DNA from: Dentipellis sp. KUC8613
Taxonomy: Eukaryota; Basidiomycota; Agaricomycetes; Russulales; Hericiaceae
Direction of reading: 5' to 3'
DNA: 64,000 bases
NCBI GenBank assembly: GCA_002286715.1
Contig: NSJX01000002.1
Coordinates: forward strand, 606,396-670,395
The notes beneath the pieces were generated by a model. That model made no database searches and was not told the origin of the DNA. It saw only the letters and a program-made list of their open reading frames with translations. This document shows, in pieces, positions 44,523-57,500 of this stretch. Position 1 is the first letter of the stretch; every line of letters begins with the position of its first letter. Both the position numbers and the translations under genes were made by a program.

Positions 44523-47500
44523 TTCCCGTTGCACCTCCTGCTCCTCCCTGTCCTCCGCGCCCTCGACATACCCAACACCCATAAACACCGGGATCCCGCC
44601 CGCCCCACCATGCGCCAAGAACCCCCTCTGCTTGCTGCGCGTCCCAGTCCCAAGCAGCACCTCGTCCTCCAGGTCGCGCAGATCCACGTCTGCCTCCTCC
44701 GAACGCAGACTGTCCTCCGCATGGCGCAGCTCCTCGTCCAGCGTCCGCCGCCGACTGTGCCCTTTGCCCGGCGCAGGCGCTTTACTCCCCGACCCAGTGC
44801 GCACCGGGATCGCGCTTGCCTTCGTCGTCTGGGGCTGGGACGCAGGCCGCGGGCGCTTCTTTGACGATGTCGATGGAGCTGTATTTCCTTTGTCCTTGCT
44901 CTTCCCGACCACGCGCATCGAAGGCGCGTCCGCTGCCGCGGACGCATACGACAGCATCAGCGGGTCGTCCTCGTCCTCGTCCGACTCGTCAACAATCCGC
45001 GCAGACCGCGCCTTGCCGTTCGCGCGCGCTGGCGGGCGGGCCTTGCGTGGCGTGCGCGAGGGCATCGGCGACGTCGGCGGACGCTTGTCGAAGAGCGTCG
45101 GCACGGGGACAGACTTCGTTGGGCGTGCGTGGGGAGGCTCTTTCGCTGACATGCGTGCGTGTTGGGCGGGCGAGGTGGCGCGGTGCGTGAGGCCCTCGTC
45201 CTCGTCCTCGCCGTGGTCATGGTCGTGGTCGTGGTGATTGGCCGTGCCCTCATGCATATGCTCGACGTGGCCCTTCTCGCCGTGAATAGGGACACCGTCG
45301 CCAGTGGGATACAAAGGCGACGGCGACGACAGCCGATCTCCCGAGCTCGTATCGAGGTCGTGCTCGTGCTCATTATCGTCCGTCAGCGACGGCGTTGCGA
45401 GCTCCGTCCCGTCCATCGACACGGACGGCCACGTGCGCACCGGCGGGCGGGGCTCCACGAACGACGACGGGCGGCGGGGGCCCTCGCCGTTCACGGACCG
45501 CGAGAGCTGCGATGCCTGCGCCTGCGATATGGGCACGCGCCGCGGGAGGTTGTTGAACGAGTCCGTCATGCGGCGTTGCGGGATTGGTACCGGTCGGCTT
45601 GCGGGGGCTGGGGCCGCCCAGGACATATTCGCGTCTCTGTCTCTGTCTCTGTCTGCGTCTCTCTCCCTGCTCCTGCGCGTCTCGGAGTCCAAGACGGTCG
45701 ACGCGATCGAGCTCCCGATGCTGTTGTTGCGCTCGAGGCTCAGACTCGCGCCGCTCGTGTTCGCACTTGTACTTGCACTGGCATTTGCGCCCGTCAGTGC
45801 ACTGTTCGTCTTGCGCAGCCGGACGGTCTTCATCTCGCTGAGGAACGCGGCCATCTTGTCCGACGAGACGCCAACCGTGGGCTGGCCCGTGCGCCTCACC
45901 CGCGATGCGCCGCCATATGCCACATTGATAGGTGCCTCGACGGGCACGGCCGTATGCTTCAGGCTGGCTCGGACGCTGGCAAATAAACTGCTCGGGTCAC
46001 CAGAGGTAGGCACGCGCTGGGAGGCAGTCGGGAGTGGTGGAGGTGGTGGTGGGGGCGGCGGCGGGGGTGTTGGGTGTGCGCTCGAGGCCTGGCTCGCAGA
46101 AGCTGAGGGTCGTTTTGCCAGTGCCAACTGTACATACCAAATCGCTTAAAACCCGACCATGTCTCAAAAAATGCAATGTAACTCACCTCTTCGCGCAGCC
46201 GTCGATTTTCCTCTTCCAAAAGTTTTATTCTCTCCTGATCTCGTCTTCTCTCTTCCTCCTGCACTTCCGATCGATGCGAGTCCTTCTCCCACCTTCTCTC
46301 TTTCTCCATAAGTTCCTGCCGCGCAGCATCCAGCTCACGCGCCTTGCCCTTCATTCGAATGACACCTGAGCTGTCCCCGTCCACAGGTTCGAGATCCCGC
46401 GCCCTCTCCTTCCCTTTCCCCTTCACACTCGCCATCTCAGCAGCCCTATTCGCAGAAAATTCTTCCCGCTCCTTCCCCTTCGCAGAAGCAACCCGCTCGC
46501 CAGCCCTGCTCGGCGAATGCTGCACCGCCGGCAACAACAGCGACGGGTCCGCATCTGCATCGAACCGCCGCACGACGCTATCCACAGCCGAGCCGACTCG
46601 CGGACGCGACGGCGACCACGGCACGGCAGGCTTCGCGGCGAGCTCGCCGCGCGGCTTCGACGGCCCAGCAACAGGTTCTCGTTCGTCGTGGTGGGCGGAT
46701 CTCTCGCGATCTGCCCTCGCGGCGGGACTGTGCACGTCGGATGCGAAATGCACCCGCCGTTCGGCGTCGGCGTCGTCGTCGCTTGCCGGCTCGTCGGGTT
46801 GGAGCGATTCGGAGCGAGGGAAGAGCGAGCCGGGCATCGTTATCGATAGGCGGCGGCGGAGCCGGTGCGCTAGTGGAAGGGGTTTCGGTGCAGGTGAAGG
46901 AGACGAGGCGGGCTCATGCTCGGGCTCGGGTTCGGATTCGGAGTGGTCCTCAGGTGGGGGTGATGACAGGCGGGCTGTAGAGACTCAGAGATAGAGCAGA
47001 ATAGGACTGTGGCACGGACGTACGAGATTCATGTCGGGTTCTTGAGCGGGATCGCGCCCGTGCTCGCGCCCGGCGTGCGGGCGGCGATGGGCGTCGTGGC
47101 GAGGACGAGTAGATTTCACGCTCAGGGGATGGCGAAGGTTCGCGTGGCGGGGAGGGTGGTGGTGTGCGTCGTGCGCTTCTCGAGTGCTCGCGCTCGCGCT
47201 CGCGTGGGTGTCGATGTCGGTCATGTCTGCTATACTCCTCCCGCTCATGCCTCCTCGGACCGGCCCTCTTCCCGCGCTTCCTATACTCAGCTTCTCTTTT
47301 CTCGCGAATGCGATTGTTCGTGCGCGCTGGCCTAGTATGATGATGGTGATGATTGTGCTAGAAGAGCCGGTTAAGCCAAATTGCACCCGTCAGCAAAAAT
47401 CCAGAGGCCGGACGCACCTCTTGGGCTTTTACTTCGCCCCCCGTCGCGCTCGTCACAAAGTTTCCCACCTCGCGCGAGAAGTATCCGAGGACGCTAGAAA

Positions 47501-47549
47501 AGATACCAGAATGCTCTGGCGGGTTGCGCGCGGGGGCGGGGGGCGCCAT
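44424..47549 (-). CDS. Long, mostly disordered protein with coiled coil, poly-Pro and Pro-Glu repeats
   Basis: Not recognised. Four exons join in phase from the ATG at 47,549: MAPPAPARNPPEHSGIFSSV LGYFSREVGNFVTSATGG, then an Arg/Ser-rich exon (REREREHSRSARRTPPPSPP), then SPRLSSPPPEDHSESEPEPE to RIKLLEEENRRLREE (coiled coil), then LALAKRPSASASQASS. A poly-proline run, the conserved-looking SSDKMAAFLSEMKTVRLRKT, and a Ser/Arg-rich middle with NLS-like KKRPRPASQ follow. The end has DEELRHAEDSLRSEEADVDL RDLEDEVLLG, a (Pro-Glu)5 repeat and RPRKRRKGRSTVALLRGIR. About 980 aa. The initial GIFSSVLGYFSREVGNFV could fold as an amphipathic helix. An alternative start at 47,248 (MSGRSIADM) lies in a worse frame and was rejected. 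Confidence 0.7.
44491..44520. repeat. (GGCTCA)5 hexanucleotide repeat in coding sequence
   Basis: Five tandem GGCTCA units, the last ending in G. On the coding (minus) strand they read as an alternating Pro-Glu stretch near the C-terminus of the disordered protein; length may vary between strains. Confidence 0.75.
46034..46067. repeat. GGT/GGC triplet run encoding poly-proline
   Basis: G-rich triplets that on the minus strand encode eleven or so consecutive prolines in the disordered protein, a possible profilin or SH3 target. Confidence 0.7.
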
Positions 47550-48016
47550 GGGAAGGAAGGGGGGGGCGGGATGTGGTGGTTGGGAGCAGCAGCACGGGGC
47601 GGGGGTCAACACACGTAAACAACGCGTCGCGCAGGGTTCAACTCGGCCGCCCGGCACGAGCGCTATTGTTCCCCATCCGGCGAGCCTGCAGCTGAGACAG
47701 CCTCCGTCCACGTCAATAGCAAATGTGCAGAATCTAGCCAATATATTCCTGCATACACGTAGACAACGAATTCGAATAGGATGTGGATAGAGCATCATAC
47801 ACAGGCGTGAATTTCGTAAGGCGATAATTAATAAGAAAAGGCGAAGCGAAGAGTGAACAGGCACAGTGCAAGCACGCAGTCTGAGTCGTGAGTCCGAGTC
47901 CGAGTCGAAAAACAGTAGGCAGGCCAATGATACAACTACACTGACACTAGGATAGATGCTTCAGATGCTCCTTCGACCGATCGTAAATCGTAAATCGTGA
48001 CGCGGGAGACGTGAGA
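47550..48016. other. Intergenic upstream of the disordered-protein gene
   Basis: Promoter of the minus-strand disordered-protein gene and the 3' end of the MARVEL-type gene. A GAGTCC/GAGTC repeat occurs near 47,885-47,907. No gene supported. Confidence 0.4.
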
Positions 48017-49546
48017 CTATCGGTAGCCCTGGTAGGAGGTGTAGGATGGAGGTGTCGCGGTGCTAGCGACGGTCGCGCGGACGGCGGCATACGGGTCCGC
48101 GTACTGCATCGTGCGGCTCATGCGGGGATCCTCAGAAGTCGGCGGCGGCAGGTTGGGCTGCAGGGCCGGAGGCGGGTTCGGTGAGCCGAAGCCAGTGGGT
48201 GCAGGATCGGAGAATGCGCCGTATGCGTCGATGCTTGGCCGTGGCTGAGCTGCGGTAGGGCTGGCAGTGTATTTGTTAGGGTTGGTGTATCCGACTTCGG
48301 GTACCACAGCGGTTGACCCGGAGTAGCGGTTGTTGTCGGAGAAGGGGGATTCAAGGGAGTTGGATTCATCGGTGGTGGCCTTGCGTGCAGCAGGGACGAT
48401 TTCATATGCGGATTCCTCATCACCATAGTCTTCGTCGGCGGGAGGGTGGAAGGGGGGGTCACGGGGGCGGCTGGACTTGCCGGACCGCCAATCAAACACG
48501 GCCAGGACGAACGAAGCAGCCCAGAACGCTGAGAGGCTATCAGTGATGAACTTCAAGGAGATGGGCACCGCCGCTTACCAAAAGCAAGCCAGAAAAATAT
48601 GGCTCCAGCTTTCTTGGTGCTGCACCAACTGGGAAGACCGTTCTTGAAACTGTCGCCCTTGTCGGCGTTGGGATCCTTTGAGGCGTCTTTGCAGCCCGGC
48701 TGTGTCCAGGCTGAGATGGTCGTAATAAAGCTATTTAAAAGACATAAGCAAGAGCGAAACGAGAAAAGTCGCGTCAACCTACGCAAGGAGGAGGCTAAAA
48801 GTAACCCCAGTGCCGGTAAGGATAAAGCTAACACGGACTTCTTTCAAAGCACGTGCAAGACGCGTCAATTTGTCGTATTTCTCGTATACCACGGGAACTA
48901 GCATGAGGAAAAGGGCGAGGAAGATGCCCGTAATCGAAACGAAGAGGGCGAATCCCGTTAGGCCAGCTGCGATGTGGCAGTTCGAGTTAGTAAGCGATAC
49001 TATATCGTTGTCATCGTGGCAGACGTGGACGCACAAGGGCCGACATGAAACTTTGCCTGGAACGCGGCGACGCTGGCAAAGCAGCACATCGCGAGGAAAT
49101 TGAAGAAGACCTGCGACGTGTGGAAGACGATCGCCTTTTTGGACACAATCATCTACCAAACGCGTGCGAAGTGTCAGTAGAAGGCACGACGCGGATGGAA
49201 TGTAGAAAAATGAACCCAGATCCATATAGTCCATAGTATGGGAAGGAAAAGGACGAGGACGAGGAGCCCGCCAGTGTCCATGGACGAGGGCGAATGCAAA
49301 GACGCATAGTTACGTAACATGGTTCGAATACGCTCCGTGTATACATGCCGGGCACCGCCCACCGCGATGCCCCTCCGGCCAAGTGGCAAATGAGAAACAA
49401 AAATAGAGGATTATACGTACATCGTCGTCAAATCCCACTGCACCGCGCCCATTCCCTATTCCCCCCGACATCGAGGTAGAGACAGGCGCACCCTTGTCGG
49501 GAAGCACCTTCGTTACGCCGTCTTTCAGCTTATCGAGGAACGACAT
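48017..49546 (-). CDS. MARVEL-type four-helix membrane protein
   Basis: Probable plasma-membrane or vesicle tetraspan protein. Exon 1 is MSFLDKLKDGVTKVLPDKGA to GAVGFDD. A 280-bp intron, long for this window, joins it to MIVSKKAIVFHTSQVFFNFL AMCCFASVAAFQ (helix 1). Helix 2 is GLTGFALFVSITGIFLALFL, helix 3 VRVSFILTGTGVTFSLLLAF, helix 4 AGAIFFWLAF-AFWAASFVLA VFDWR; the loop between 3 and 4 carries GC and WC cysteines. The ~165-residue cytosolic tail is Pro/Ser/Tyr-rich (YSGSTAVVPEVGYTNPNKYT) and ends PSYTSYQGYR. About 355 aa, five exons. An alternative is that translation starts at MIVSKKA after the long intron; the shared frame makes the longer form more likely. Function unknown. Confidence 0.75.
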
Positions 49547-50365
49547 GGCGCCTTAGCGGAACGCGATGGCTTGGTCGAGAAGGGGTAGAGTGTGTGTGCG
49601 GTCGGTAGAGGTGTGAGGATGATGGGGTTGCGAGTGAAAGCGAGGGATTCGAAATTTGACTGCGGTCGAGGGCAGATATGGGTCAGGCGAGACAACACAG
49701 GTGCAGAGCGTGACTGAAAGCACGGTGCGGAGATACGCGAAGGCTGTGAGCTATGCGCGCGAGAGCCGTGTCAATGGGCGTGCACTGCAGTGTCGTGAGT
49801 GGGGATCGTGTGTGGTCGTCGGTGCTGCGGGAGGAGGAGGAGCTGGTGTAAGTGACTATGACGCTCTTGGCTTACGCTCTGGCTGCTGCGCCAATCCCTT
49901 CATCACCACACAGCTTGGTCAGCATTTCTCAGTCTCCCCCTCCCAGTCTCGCGATACAAATCCGCCCATGCTCGTAGGAAAATCATCCTGTATCGGTGAA
50001 TGCTTCGAACGGCCGTGCAAGATCGCCTGAGGACAAAACCTTAGAACAACTTTGCTCCCGCTCTTAGACTGTTCAAGGGGTTTCGTCGTATTCCCACGCT
50101 ATTCTCTGGAAACCAGCATTGATTCCGTGCAGCCAACTGCCGCTTCATCAGCCAAAATATTGCTTGCAGTATTGTAACGTGCAAAAAACCGTCAGGACGC
50201 TTTTGGGGAATAAAGAAGACCATGCTTTGTCGAAGCTCGTCTTCTGCTAGAAGCACAGCCACTAATACCAGAGTATAGACGCGTCACATGACCCTACGCG
50301 TTTGCTCGACATAATTTCGAGTTCGCCGTCCTCTGCTTGTCCAACCACCCCCTTACCGCGAAACG
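49547..50365. other. Divergent promoter region, MARVEL-type and pICln genes
   Basis: Separates the two divergent starts. Plus-strand frame 49,656-50,030 has no protein-like features. A pyrimidine-rich stretch (50,330-50,360) lies just before the pICln ATG. Confidence 0.4.
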
Positions 50366-51317
50366 ATGCCTACAGTAACTATCATCCCTGCAGTTCCGCA
50401 CTTCATCTCCCCGGAGGAACACAAAACGCTCACCGGCGCAACTCCGACGTCCTTCAGCGACATCCCGCCGGTCCTCCGCCATAAGGAGGAAAACGTTACA
50501 GTCACCTTCGATCCGCCTGTCGAGGGTTTCTCCGTCGACGATGGCCTGCAGGGGACTCTCTATGTGATTGAAAGGTGGATCTTACGCCTCCTCGATGCGC
50601 GTAGTCAACTGATCATACAGTATAGTGTACTTGTATTCGCATCTGCTACTGGAAAGACATTTCAGGTCGAATACCCCTCTATCACCCTGCACGCAATCTC
50701 GCGTGCAGACACCGGGCCCTTCATCTACTGCCAGCTCGACGAGGCACCCCAAAACGACGGGCAGACGCCCGCTGAGGATGAGACACCCGAGATGCGCGAG
50801 ATGAGCATGGTCGCGCAAAACGCGTCCGCACGTACGTCCGCACCAACTCTTGCCCTTATATCCCCCTCGCTGACCGACACCCCGCGCCCGCAGTCGAGCC
50901 GATCTTCGAATCCCTCTCCTACTGCGCATCGCTGCATCCCGACCCAATGGACGACGACGAGAACGGGCTGGACGACGCGTTCGTCGACAGCGGCGACTTC
51001 GAGGTCTTCACGGGCACCGACGGCGAGGAGCTCAGCGAAGTGGGCAGGGTGCGCTCCGATTTCGTCAACAATAACCGTTACCAGCCGTACTAGACGCCCC
51101 GCTCTGTTTGCACCCTCCATAGGCGGCCCTCGCGCATCTCGAATCTATCATATACGACCCGCATGAGCAAGTGCCCGACGCGAATGGTGCCGGTGAGGGG
51201 CAGGCGCAGGCGCATGCGAATGGCGTCAACGGCACTGCGCATGAGCATGAGCATGAGGAGGGCCAGTTCTCGGACGGCGAGGAGGAGAAAGAGACGCCCC
51301 CGGCCGCGACCAGTTAA
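50366..51317 (+). CDS. pICln-like methylosome subunit
   Basis: Chaperone of Sm protein assembly, working with the PRMT5 arginine methyltransferase in snRNP biogenesis. Four exons: MPTVTIIPAVPHFISPEEHK with the PH-fold strands VTVTFDPPVEGF and GLQGTLYVIE, then SVLVFASATGKTFQVEYPSI TLHAISR and PFIYCQLDE, then VEPIFESLSYCASLHPDPMD with DDAFVDSGDFEVFTGTDG, then AALAHLESIIYDPHEQ and an acidic, His/Gly-rich tail ending EEEKETPPAATS. The order PH fold, acidic loop, xxIFxALSxCAxLHPDP block and acidic tail is diagnostic of the family. About 255 aa. It converges on NUP159. Confidence 0.9.
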
Positions 51318-51511
51318 CCGCAACCCCCTCTCGCAAAACGACGGTACTCGGAAGTAAAAGTAAACTGCAGACGCAAGATCTTGTATACATCTTATCTCAT
51401 CTCGTAAAATATGCTACATACACCCATATCAATCGTTAATTCGTGCCCGCGATCGTATCAACAGTCATCGTCCCCAGTCCCTATAGACAGTGACAGCGAC
51501 AAAAACATTCT
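51318..51511. other. Short spacer between convergent pICln and NUP159
   Basis: AT-rich 3' regions only. Confidence 0.4.
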
Positions 51512-54500
51512 TCATGGCGTCTGCGTCTGCGCGGTAGGCGGCTTGAAGGACCTCAGATCAACCGGCAGCGTCGACAGGGGCCTCATGTTCGCAGTGGGCA
51601 GCGGGCCCCAATCGAATGACGCAGGAGGCTTAGGCGCGCCGGACGGCGAGCTCTTCAGCTTCACGGACTTGCCATGGTGCCGCGTGCCGCTGCCATGATG
51701 CCGCGCCGCGGGCGTCGGCGAGTCCTCAGGGTCGAACGGGGGCACGCTGAACGGGACAGGAACCGGAATCGCCAGCCCCGCGCCAGGCGACGGCGACGAC
51801 CCCAGCCCCAGCCCGCTCAAGCTGAATCCATTCCCGAATGGCGTGGGCGTCCCGACCCCGGGTTTCTTGCCCGGCGTGCTGAACGCGACGGGCACGTTCG
51901 CGTTCGCGGAGGGCGTCGCGGCCTTGGTGTTCAGCAGCGGCTGCTGGCGCGCGGCGAGCAGCGCCATCTTGAGCTTCTGTGCGGAGCGCTCGGCGTTGAG
52001 CGCCGCGGCGGTCGTGGACGCGACGTGCGGCGTCACCTCGCGCGAGCGCCGCGCGTCGTCGGGCAGGCGCTTGTCGCGGTCCCGGATCTGTGGAGGCGTC
52101 GAGGCGAGCGCGTCGAGGTCCAGTTTGGAGAGCTTGGAGGAGAGCTTTTGCACGTCGTAGGCTTGTTGGTCGAGCGCGATTTCGATGTTGCGGTATGTGC
52201 GGCTGACTGTGTCCAACGACGGAGGGCTGGTTGAACGTCGGTCAGTATGATGTGCGGAATTGAAGAAGGCGAATGGCTTACCGGAGTCTCGGCCTGCCCG
52301 TCTTGACTTCGTTGAGTCTCTTCTTCGCCTCCTGAAGGTTGCCTTCCATCTGCTCGATGCTGGTGCGCATCGCCTAACGATAAAAGCCTGTCAGAGTGTA
52401 TTCACTCCGTGGTTGAAAGACCAGATACGCACCCGAACGTCCTTGCGCAGCTGGTTCTGCATTTCGATATATTCGGGGCTCAACGACCGCGCCTTCAGCA
52501 TCTTCGCGAACTCAGCGTCTGATTTCGCCTTGTCAAAGCGGAGAATCTCTTCTTTCCTCGTCTTGGCTATCAACAATATCTATCAGAATCGCGACGCAGG
52601 CCCAAGAAAGGGTTGCACGGACCTTTGATCATGTCGCTCTCAAACTCGCGAATAGACATCCGATGGCCCTCAATGAGCGCCTCCAATCCCAGAACATCCT
52701 TCGCAGCAGCCTTGATCTCCTTCCCGAGCTTCGCAACCTCATCGATACTCAACCCCGAGCCTTCCCCAGAAACCGACTTCGACATGACATCGCGCTGCTT
52801 AGCGGCCTGATCCGCAAACACCTTAAGCTGCACCAACAAACCAACCTCATCAGCAAACTCGCAACCCGATTGTAATAGGGAAATAGACATACCTCCTGCA
52901 GCTCATTCTGCAACACCGTAACGAGATTCGCACACTCCTCCTGCATGCCCTTCTCCGGCGCCGGCAGCACGGGGGCGGGCGCTGGCGCAGGTGCGGGCGC
53001 AGGAGTAGGAGCAGGCGCAGGCTGCTTGAACACCGGCGGCGCCCCGAACCCAAACGCAGATGCGCCCTCCGTCTTCACCGACGCCGGCGGCGGCGGCGGT
53101 GCGAACGACCCAAACTGGCTCGGCGGGGGCATCGACATTGCGGGCACCTTCGGGGGAGCCGGCACCGAGAACGCACTCGGCGGCGCGAACGTGCTCGATG
53201 GCGAAAACGCGCTCGTACTCGCACTCGTACTGGCGGACGGGAACGCACTTGCGGGCGCGAATGCACTTGGGGGCGAAAACACCGGCGCACTCGGTTTTCC
53301 GAATGCAGACAGCAGCGGTGGGATCTTCGGTCGGGCTTCTTTCTTCACGGCCTCTTTCTCTGGTTCTGCGGGTGCGGGCTTGGTGAAGACGGGCGCGGGC
53401 AAAGGGCTGAAGGGCGAGGCGGACTTGGAGTCGAGTGGGGAAACGGCAGGGCTCTTCCATTGGCCGAAGGGTGTCTTGGGGGACGCGGGGTGCGGTTTCG
53501 TCGAAGGAGCAGAGATGCCCGCTTCCCCGCCTTCTTCGTCTTGGAGGGACACGGGCGCGCTTGCGAGGGGCGAGCTGCGCAGGGGACGTGTGCTTGGTCG
53601 CCCAAGTCCAATGCCGAAAGTTGGCGAAGGAGATGGAGAGGGAAGAGGCGCATTGGGTGCCGGCTGGAAGAGTGGCGGTTGTGGAGACGGAGATTTCGCA
53701 GGCGAGCCGGGGGGCGTCGTGCTCTTGTCTTCCTTCTTTTCTGGTGTACCAGGCTCGATGCGGATGGAGGGATGGCTCGGACGGGGCGTAGCTGAAGGAG
53801 CCCGCGACGATGGCTCCGAGGGAGGAAGTGGTACGCTGGTCGGTTCCACAGGTTTTTTGTCTTCTGCCGTGGACTCCTCTGCTTCCTCCTCATCTACTTC
53901 CTCCTCTTCCTGCTCCTCTTCGGCTGATTCTTCTTCGTCCTCTGTCTCTTCCACCTGTCCGCGTCCTGGCTCAGCCGTCTCCTCTTCATCCTGTTCAGAG
54001 TACGCATCGGACGACAAGAAGTCGGAAATGTCATCACGCGCCTCTTCAGCTTCAGACCCAGGACTGGCAGGTCCCTGCTGATCTTCATCCTCGTCCGCCT
54101 CTTCCTCATCCTCCTCATCCCGCGAGACTTCGACATACGAAGAAGCCACAGACGTCGTGCTCTTCGACAGGTCGGCAGAGGACTCGTCCGCCTTCGCCTT
54201 CCCAGGCGTCGTCGATTTCGTTTCGGACGAAGTCGATGGTCCGAACGCAGACTTCGGCGTCTCTGCAGGAGCTTTGGGCGCCTCAGGCGTCTTGGGGAGG
54301 TTGTCGAACGCCGAAACAGGCTTCTTAGGCGTTTCCTTATCCTTCCCGTCAGATCCCTCCCGCAAAAGGTCCCCGAACGCCTTACTGGGGCTAGCAAACT
54401 TCCCAAACGGACTGTCCGACCCGCTGAATGCACTGAACGCCGACGAGGCAGCTGGCGTGGTCTGAGGGGTCGTGCTGGGCGACGGGGTCGAAGCCGGCGG

Positions 54501-57500
54501 GGTAGAAGGCGCGCCGAAGGAGCTCTGGCCGAACACGGAGCGTCCACTGCCTAGGGACGACGTCTGGCCGAACACGCTACCCGACGCAGCCGGCTTCGGC
54601 GGTGTGCTGGGCCCGCCGAACGCCGATACGGGCTGCGAGAATGCGCCACCTGAAGCAGGCTTAGGTGGGTTCGCGAATGGAGATGTCTCCTTGTTGAAGG
54701 TCGAGAACAGGCCATGGCCGGGATTGAGCTTGCTCGGGGCGAACGGCGAGTCGACACTTTTCAGGTTCGAGAACGCGCTAGCAGCGGGCGCTGCAGAGGA
54801 TGTGGTTGTGAACCCAAACGCTGACGCCTTCGGCGGTGCAGTAGGAGAAGTTGCAGGAGAAGGTGCGACCGGGGGAGGTGAGGGGCTGGGAGATATTGCG
54901 GGCGGAGATCGAGCAGGCGGGACCGGTGGCGGTGGAGTTTTTGGCGGTGGAGGTGCTGGTGCGGGCGCTGGTGCAGGTGGGGGTGTGGATGCAGGCTGTG
55001 CCTGTGGTTGGGGTGCCCCGAATGTAGCTCCACCGAAAACGCTCTTAGGCTGCATATCCGCAGGTTTATCAGCAGACGCAGTCTTCCATATAGGCTCTGA
55101 CGGCTTGTCCTTGGCTGCCGCGCCGAACGATGAGAACCCACTCGACGCATACGATCCAAAACCGCCCCCACTACCGAAAGCAGATGTCGATGCAGCCGAG
55201 GGTGCCGTCGGCGTGGCGGGTGTCGTAGCCATAGGCGATGCTCCAAACCCTGGTTTCCCGAACGACGGCTGTCCGAACGAAGATTGTCCGAACGCCGGCT
55301 GCCCGAAACTAGATTTACCAAAGCCAGAGGACGATGTCGAGCCGAAGGCTGTCTGTCCAAACCCAGAGGTAGGTTTCGCAGGCTCGGCCGCGGGGGGTTG
55401 CGGCTGGCTTTGGGTCTGGTTCTGCGCTGTGGCCTGCGCGAAGAGCCCGAAGCCGGGAGCGGGTTTGGCTCCGCCACCAAAAGCAGACCCTGACTGTGGC
55501 GCACTTGAAGCTGCAGCAGGCTGGGACGCCGCGGCGCCGAACAGGCCAGCCGTGCCAAAGCCTTCCCTAGGCTGAGAACTCGACGAATCTCCACCAAGAG
55601 AAAGTCCCCCGAAGGACGGTGCGTTGTCTGTAGCCATGTCGACGGACTCGGACCGCTCCATCTGTGCAGGTGATGGCGATGTAGGCGTCGCCGCCATCGG
55701 AGTCGCAGCACCGAACCCAGCCTGTCCGAACTTCGCAGGACCAGCAGTGGCAAACGACGAGAATGCGCCTCCAGTCGAAGAAGTGGCGGGTGCGGCGGTC
55801 TGGCCGAATGGTGAAGATGTTTGGCCAAATGCAGAACCACTTGCCTGCCCGAACGCAGACTTCCCGAACGTGGAGCCAGATGACTGGCCGAAAGCTGAAG
55901 GTTGGCCGAAGGACGAGCCTCCGAATGCTGTTTGACCGAACGCAGGGGTGGTTTGGCTACCGAATGCGGAGGCCTGGCCGAATGCAGGTTGCGCGGGCTG
56001 CCCGAAAGCAGATTGTGTCGGCTGGCCGAACGCCGAGGTTGCTGGCTGGCCGAACGCCGATGGGGCCGCCTGTCCGAATGGGCTTGTCGTCGGTGCCGGC
56101 TGACCAAAAGGACTTGCAGTTGGTACTGGAGTGGGCGAAGCAGACGCAGTAGGCTGCGACGCGGGTTGCGATGCCGAAGCGTCCGCGAGCATCCCAGGGT
56201 AAGGTGTCCCGCGGGTATTCACGATGTACCAACCAGTCAGAGTACCGTCGCTTGCGAATGCGTACATGATGGGTGGGGGTGGCACGTCCACAGTCTCACC
56301 AGAGGCAGTCATATGGGTGAATGGCTGAGTATTCTTGAGATCCAGCTCAAACCCAATCATCGTAGTTTCATTTGATTCCGCGTCCAACGGCATAGTGGGA
56401 GTCGCAGACTCGTCCAGAGACAGCCTCTGCCACTTCTCCTCTCCGGGACTCGTGGCGACGCATCCAATGACCCCGATGTCAGCTGTTGTACTGTCACCAA
56501 CAACGACAAGGATCTTTGCAGGGTCCCAATTTCTCAGGGCCACTGTGAACGCACCAGGCGGGCGAATGCCCGTGGGGAAGAATGAGAGAGGCAGAGAGAC
56601 ATCAGTTGCAGTGCTTCGCTTGTTGTCAAACGAGACTATCATGTGCGACTGGTCGGCTTGAGGGTCGAGTGGACCTGGATCAGCATATATGGTGTAGAAC
56701 GCAGGGTTCGACAACCATGTTGCGTGAATCACGCCCCTGTTGTTCGCGGTCGGAGGTTTGGGAATGAACGACTTGACAGAATTGGGGTCAGTGGGGCTAA
56801 AGCTGATGATGTCGCCGCTCTGCAGCCCGATTGCTAGTTGTTTCCCCTTCGGTGACCATGAGACTAAGAAGCGCGTGAGCCATCTAGAGAGAGAAACGTC
56901 CGAAGTTTTACATACGACTGGTTGGGAATGTGTCTGACGAGCCTCCACTACGCCAGCCCGCCACAGACTGCATAGTCATAACATTGAGAACCTCGACCAG
57001 CTGGCTATCCGGTTGCCCGTCAGCTTCACGGAGCACGGCCACCAATTCCGGAATGTCTCCAGGGTTAGGGCATATGTGACGCGCGCCTGTGGAAGTCGTA
57101 GACGGGAATGTGTGGAGGGGAGAAACGCCTGATTCGCCCGCAGTACAAAGAGCCGCGGCGTCAAAGACAAGGATTGGGCCACTGACGAGGCCCACAAGAA
57201 GCCTGCTTTCGTTGCATGCGAAGGTGACATGGTTTGGGACAACTCCAGGAAGCGGGAGAGTGCGTTGTGGCCTGAAGGCTTCCGCACTTTCACCTTCGAG
57301 CGACGAGAGTTGAGATCGGAGGTCGGCCAGGGGAGAGCAAACCACAGCTGCACAAAATACCGAATTGATCAGAGCCGTTCAATCTGAAGCTGTCCGAAAC
57401 TCACATGAAGACCCGTCCAAATTGTGTACCACAGCTGCAAACCATCCCTTCCCGTTTGCAATCGTGAACAGTTGAGCTTTACTCGGTATAGGCGCTAGGT

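Noticed and set aside
44299..46149. Plus-strand frames of 312, 275 and 281 codons
   Set aside because: Ser/Arg-rich shadows of the minus-strand disordered protein, with no splice logic of their own.
47248..47386. Start codon at 47,248 for the disordered protein
   Set aside because: That frame is less coherent and would discard an upstream exon that splices in phase and continues the Arg/Ser-rich frame.
52945..55935. Long plus-strand frames (378, 367 and 103 codons) inside NUP159
   Set aside because: Mirror images of the FG and Pro-rich exon; their Asn/Gly-rich repeats are simply the complement of FG codons.
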